From NCBI RefSeq assembly GCF_000733775.1, contig NZ_JPOE01000002.1, forward strand, positions 1,364,001 through 1,428,000: 64,000 nucleotides of DNA, in the 5' to 3' direction. Numbering within the stretch: position 1 is the stretch's first letter; the number at the start of each line of letters is the position of its first letter. The notes under the pieces are model-generated. The model saw nothing but the letters and a program-made list of their open reading frames with translations, did no database searches and had not been told where the DNA came from. Positions 63,397-64,000 of the stretch are shown here, piece after piece. The translations under genes were made by a program, and so were the position numbers. Origin of the DNA: Thiomonas sp. FB-Cd (lineage in GTDB: Bacteria > Pseudomonadota > Gammaproteobacteria > Burkholderiales > Burkholderiaceae_C).

Positions 63397-64000
63397 CTAA
63401 ACTGCTTGTGCGGTTGTCGTGGGGGTTTCGCGGGTCACAGACTTGGACTTGCCACGTTGCCGTGGCAGAGGTTTCGGCCTCGCCGCCACGCCCGTTCCAG
63501 GCGTGTTCGCGTCGACGAGCACCACCAACGCGCTGTTTTGGTCGCGTTGCATGACATGCCCGCAGTGCGGGCATGTCATGCATGCGCTCTGCGAGCGTCT
63601 TGGGCACGATCTCCCAACACGCCGAGCAGCGCTGCGACGGTTTGAGTTGGCGCGTGTTGGCGTGTTGCTCAGGTGCAGGCGCGTACCAGCTTCTTCCGCT
63701 TTGTACGCGAGCATCGGATGCGCCATGCCGAACCCTGCCGAGAGGTTCTCCCGGTTGAGTCCGGCCTTTTGCCGCACGCGACGGCCCGGTGTCTCCACCG
63801 TGCCCTTCGCGCTGCGGCTCATGTTCTTGGGTGCGAGTTCTTCGGTCGCCAGCACCGCGCATTGCCGCACCATCCTGGTCGTTTCCTTGTGCACGAAGTC
63901 CCGGCGCAGGTTGCCGATGCGATCATGCAGCCGGGCGATGGCACTGCCAAGCCGCTTGTGCCGAATGGAGCCCCGGCGCTTGCGTGCGCGCTGACGTTGC
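63397..64000 (-). pseudogene. tnpB: TnpB of element F, C-terminal part, zinc ribbon damaged
   Basis: The visible C-terminal ~200 residues align with copies B and C (VRQCAVLATEELAPKNMS, then RRVRQKAGLNRENLSAGFGM), but the zinc ribbon is altered. An 8-bp tandem duplication (63652-63667) shifts the frame, and a one-base gain in a palindrome (63548-63582) shifts it back. About 24 residues in between become unrelated (TRANSNRRSAARRVGRSC), replacing the first CxxC and the helix after it. The second CPHCGH and the third RuvC acid (QRDQNSA) are restored. The protein is probably inactive. Confidence 0.85.
63548..63582. repeat. 17-bp perfect palindrome inside element F
   Basis: Arms TGCATGACATGCCCGCA (63548-63564) and TGCGGGCATGTCATGCA (63566-63582) pair perfectly around one G. 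In copies B and C the same place is an imperfect palindrome with a shorter right arm. Confidence 0.9.

Larger units (their letters stand above)
63381..64000 (-). mobile_element. Element F: IS1341-type element, partial (runs off window)
   Basis: The right end GGGAGAGTTCAT ends at 63381, and the tnpB coding region continues past 64000. It belongs to the same family as B, C and D, but is diverged and mutated. The left end is outside the window. Confidence 0.85.

Overview
The window is high-GC, gene-dense bacterial DNA, most likely from a betaproteobacterium of the order Burkholderiales. That is inferred from the mix of families: a seven-iron FdxA with a thioredoxin-reductase-like ferredoxin-NADP reductase, GTP-type PEP carboxykinase, DUF3563, a fused LivM-LivG transporter subunit, and gentisate-pathway enzymes. 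No rRNA, tRNA or CRISPR array was recognised.

Positions 1-30 kb are a mosaic. They hold a split YeeE/YedE sulfur transporter (its 5' end lies outside the window), an acyl-CoA ligase divergent from fdxA plus its reductase, an O-methyltransferase, pckG, small stress or envelope proteins, a cupredoxin, a bestrophin-like channel, a lipoprotein hydrolase, a second acyl-CoA ligase and a ketopantoate-reductase-like enzyme. The region is full of IS200/IS605-superfamily elements. Six tnpB loci (elements A-F), one internally deleted derivative, one nested end remnant and two tnpA fragments lie across the window. All six tnpB loci are on the minus strand. Three copies sit in or against host genes and allow the empty site to be rebuilt exactly: C splits a dksA-family gene, E splits an MHS-type MFS transporter gene, and B separates an O-methyltransferase start codon from its Shine-Dalgarno while supplying a new one. 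Three independent ends of the B/C type follow TTGAA, the predicted target and TAM.

Positions 30-36 kb hold an M20 amidohydrolase with the IS-broken MFS transporter, a divergent LysR regulator, a TRIC/UPF0126 channel and the deleted IS derivative.

Positions 36-60 kb form an aromatic-acid catabolic island: gentisate 1,2-dioxygenase, 3-hydroxybenzoate 6-hydroxylase, a hemerythrin-like protein, a five-gene branched-chain-type ABC importer (livH frameshifted) behind a MarR regulator, then a ten-gene operon. That operon encodes a feruloyl-CoA-synthetase-like ligase, crotonase, thiolase, hotdog thioesterase, SDR, acyl-CoA dehydrogenase and a second complete ABC importer, and is divergent from its TetR regulator. 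Maleylpyruvate isomerase and fumarylpyruvate hydrolase follow, divergent from a LysR. Together they make a plausible complete route: uptake of a meta-hydroxyphenylpropanoid, CoA-dependent side-chain shortening to 3-hydroxybenzoate, then gentisate, maleylpyruvate and fumarylpyruvate to fumarate plus pyruvate. Matching palindromes near the MarR-side promoters and a perfect 18-bp-arm operator in front of the TetR-side operon support coordinated regulation.

Positions 60-64 kb carry copAB copper-resistance genes and a decaying sixth tnpB copy (F) inserted next to a DsbD-N-like gene fragment. F carries a tandem 8-bp duplication and a quasipalindrome correction that together remove one zinc-finger cysteine pair.
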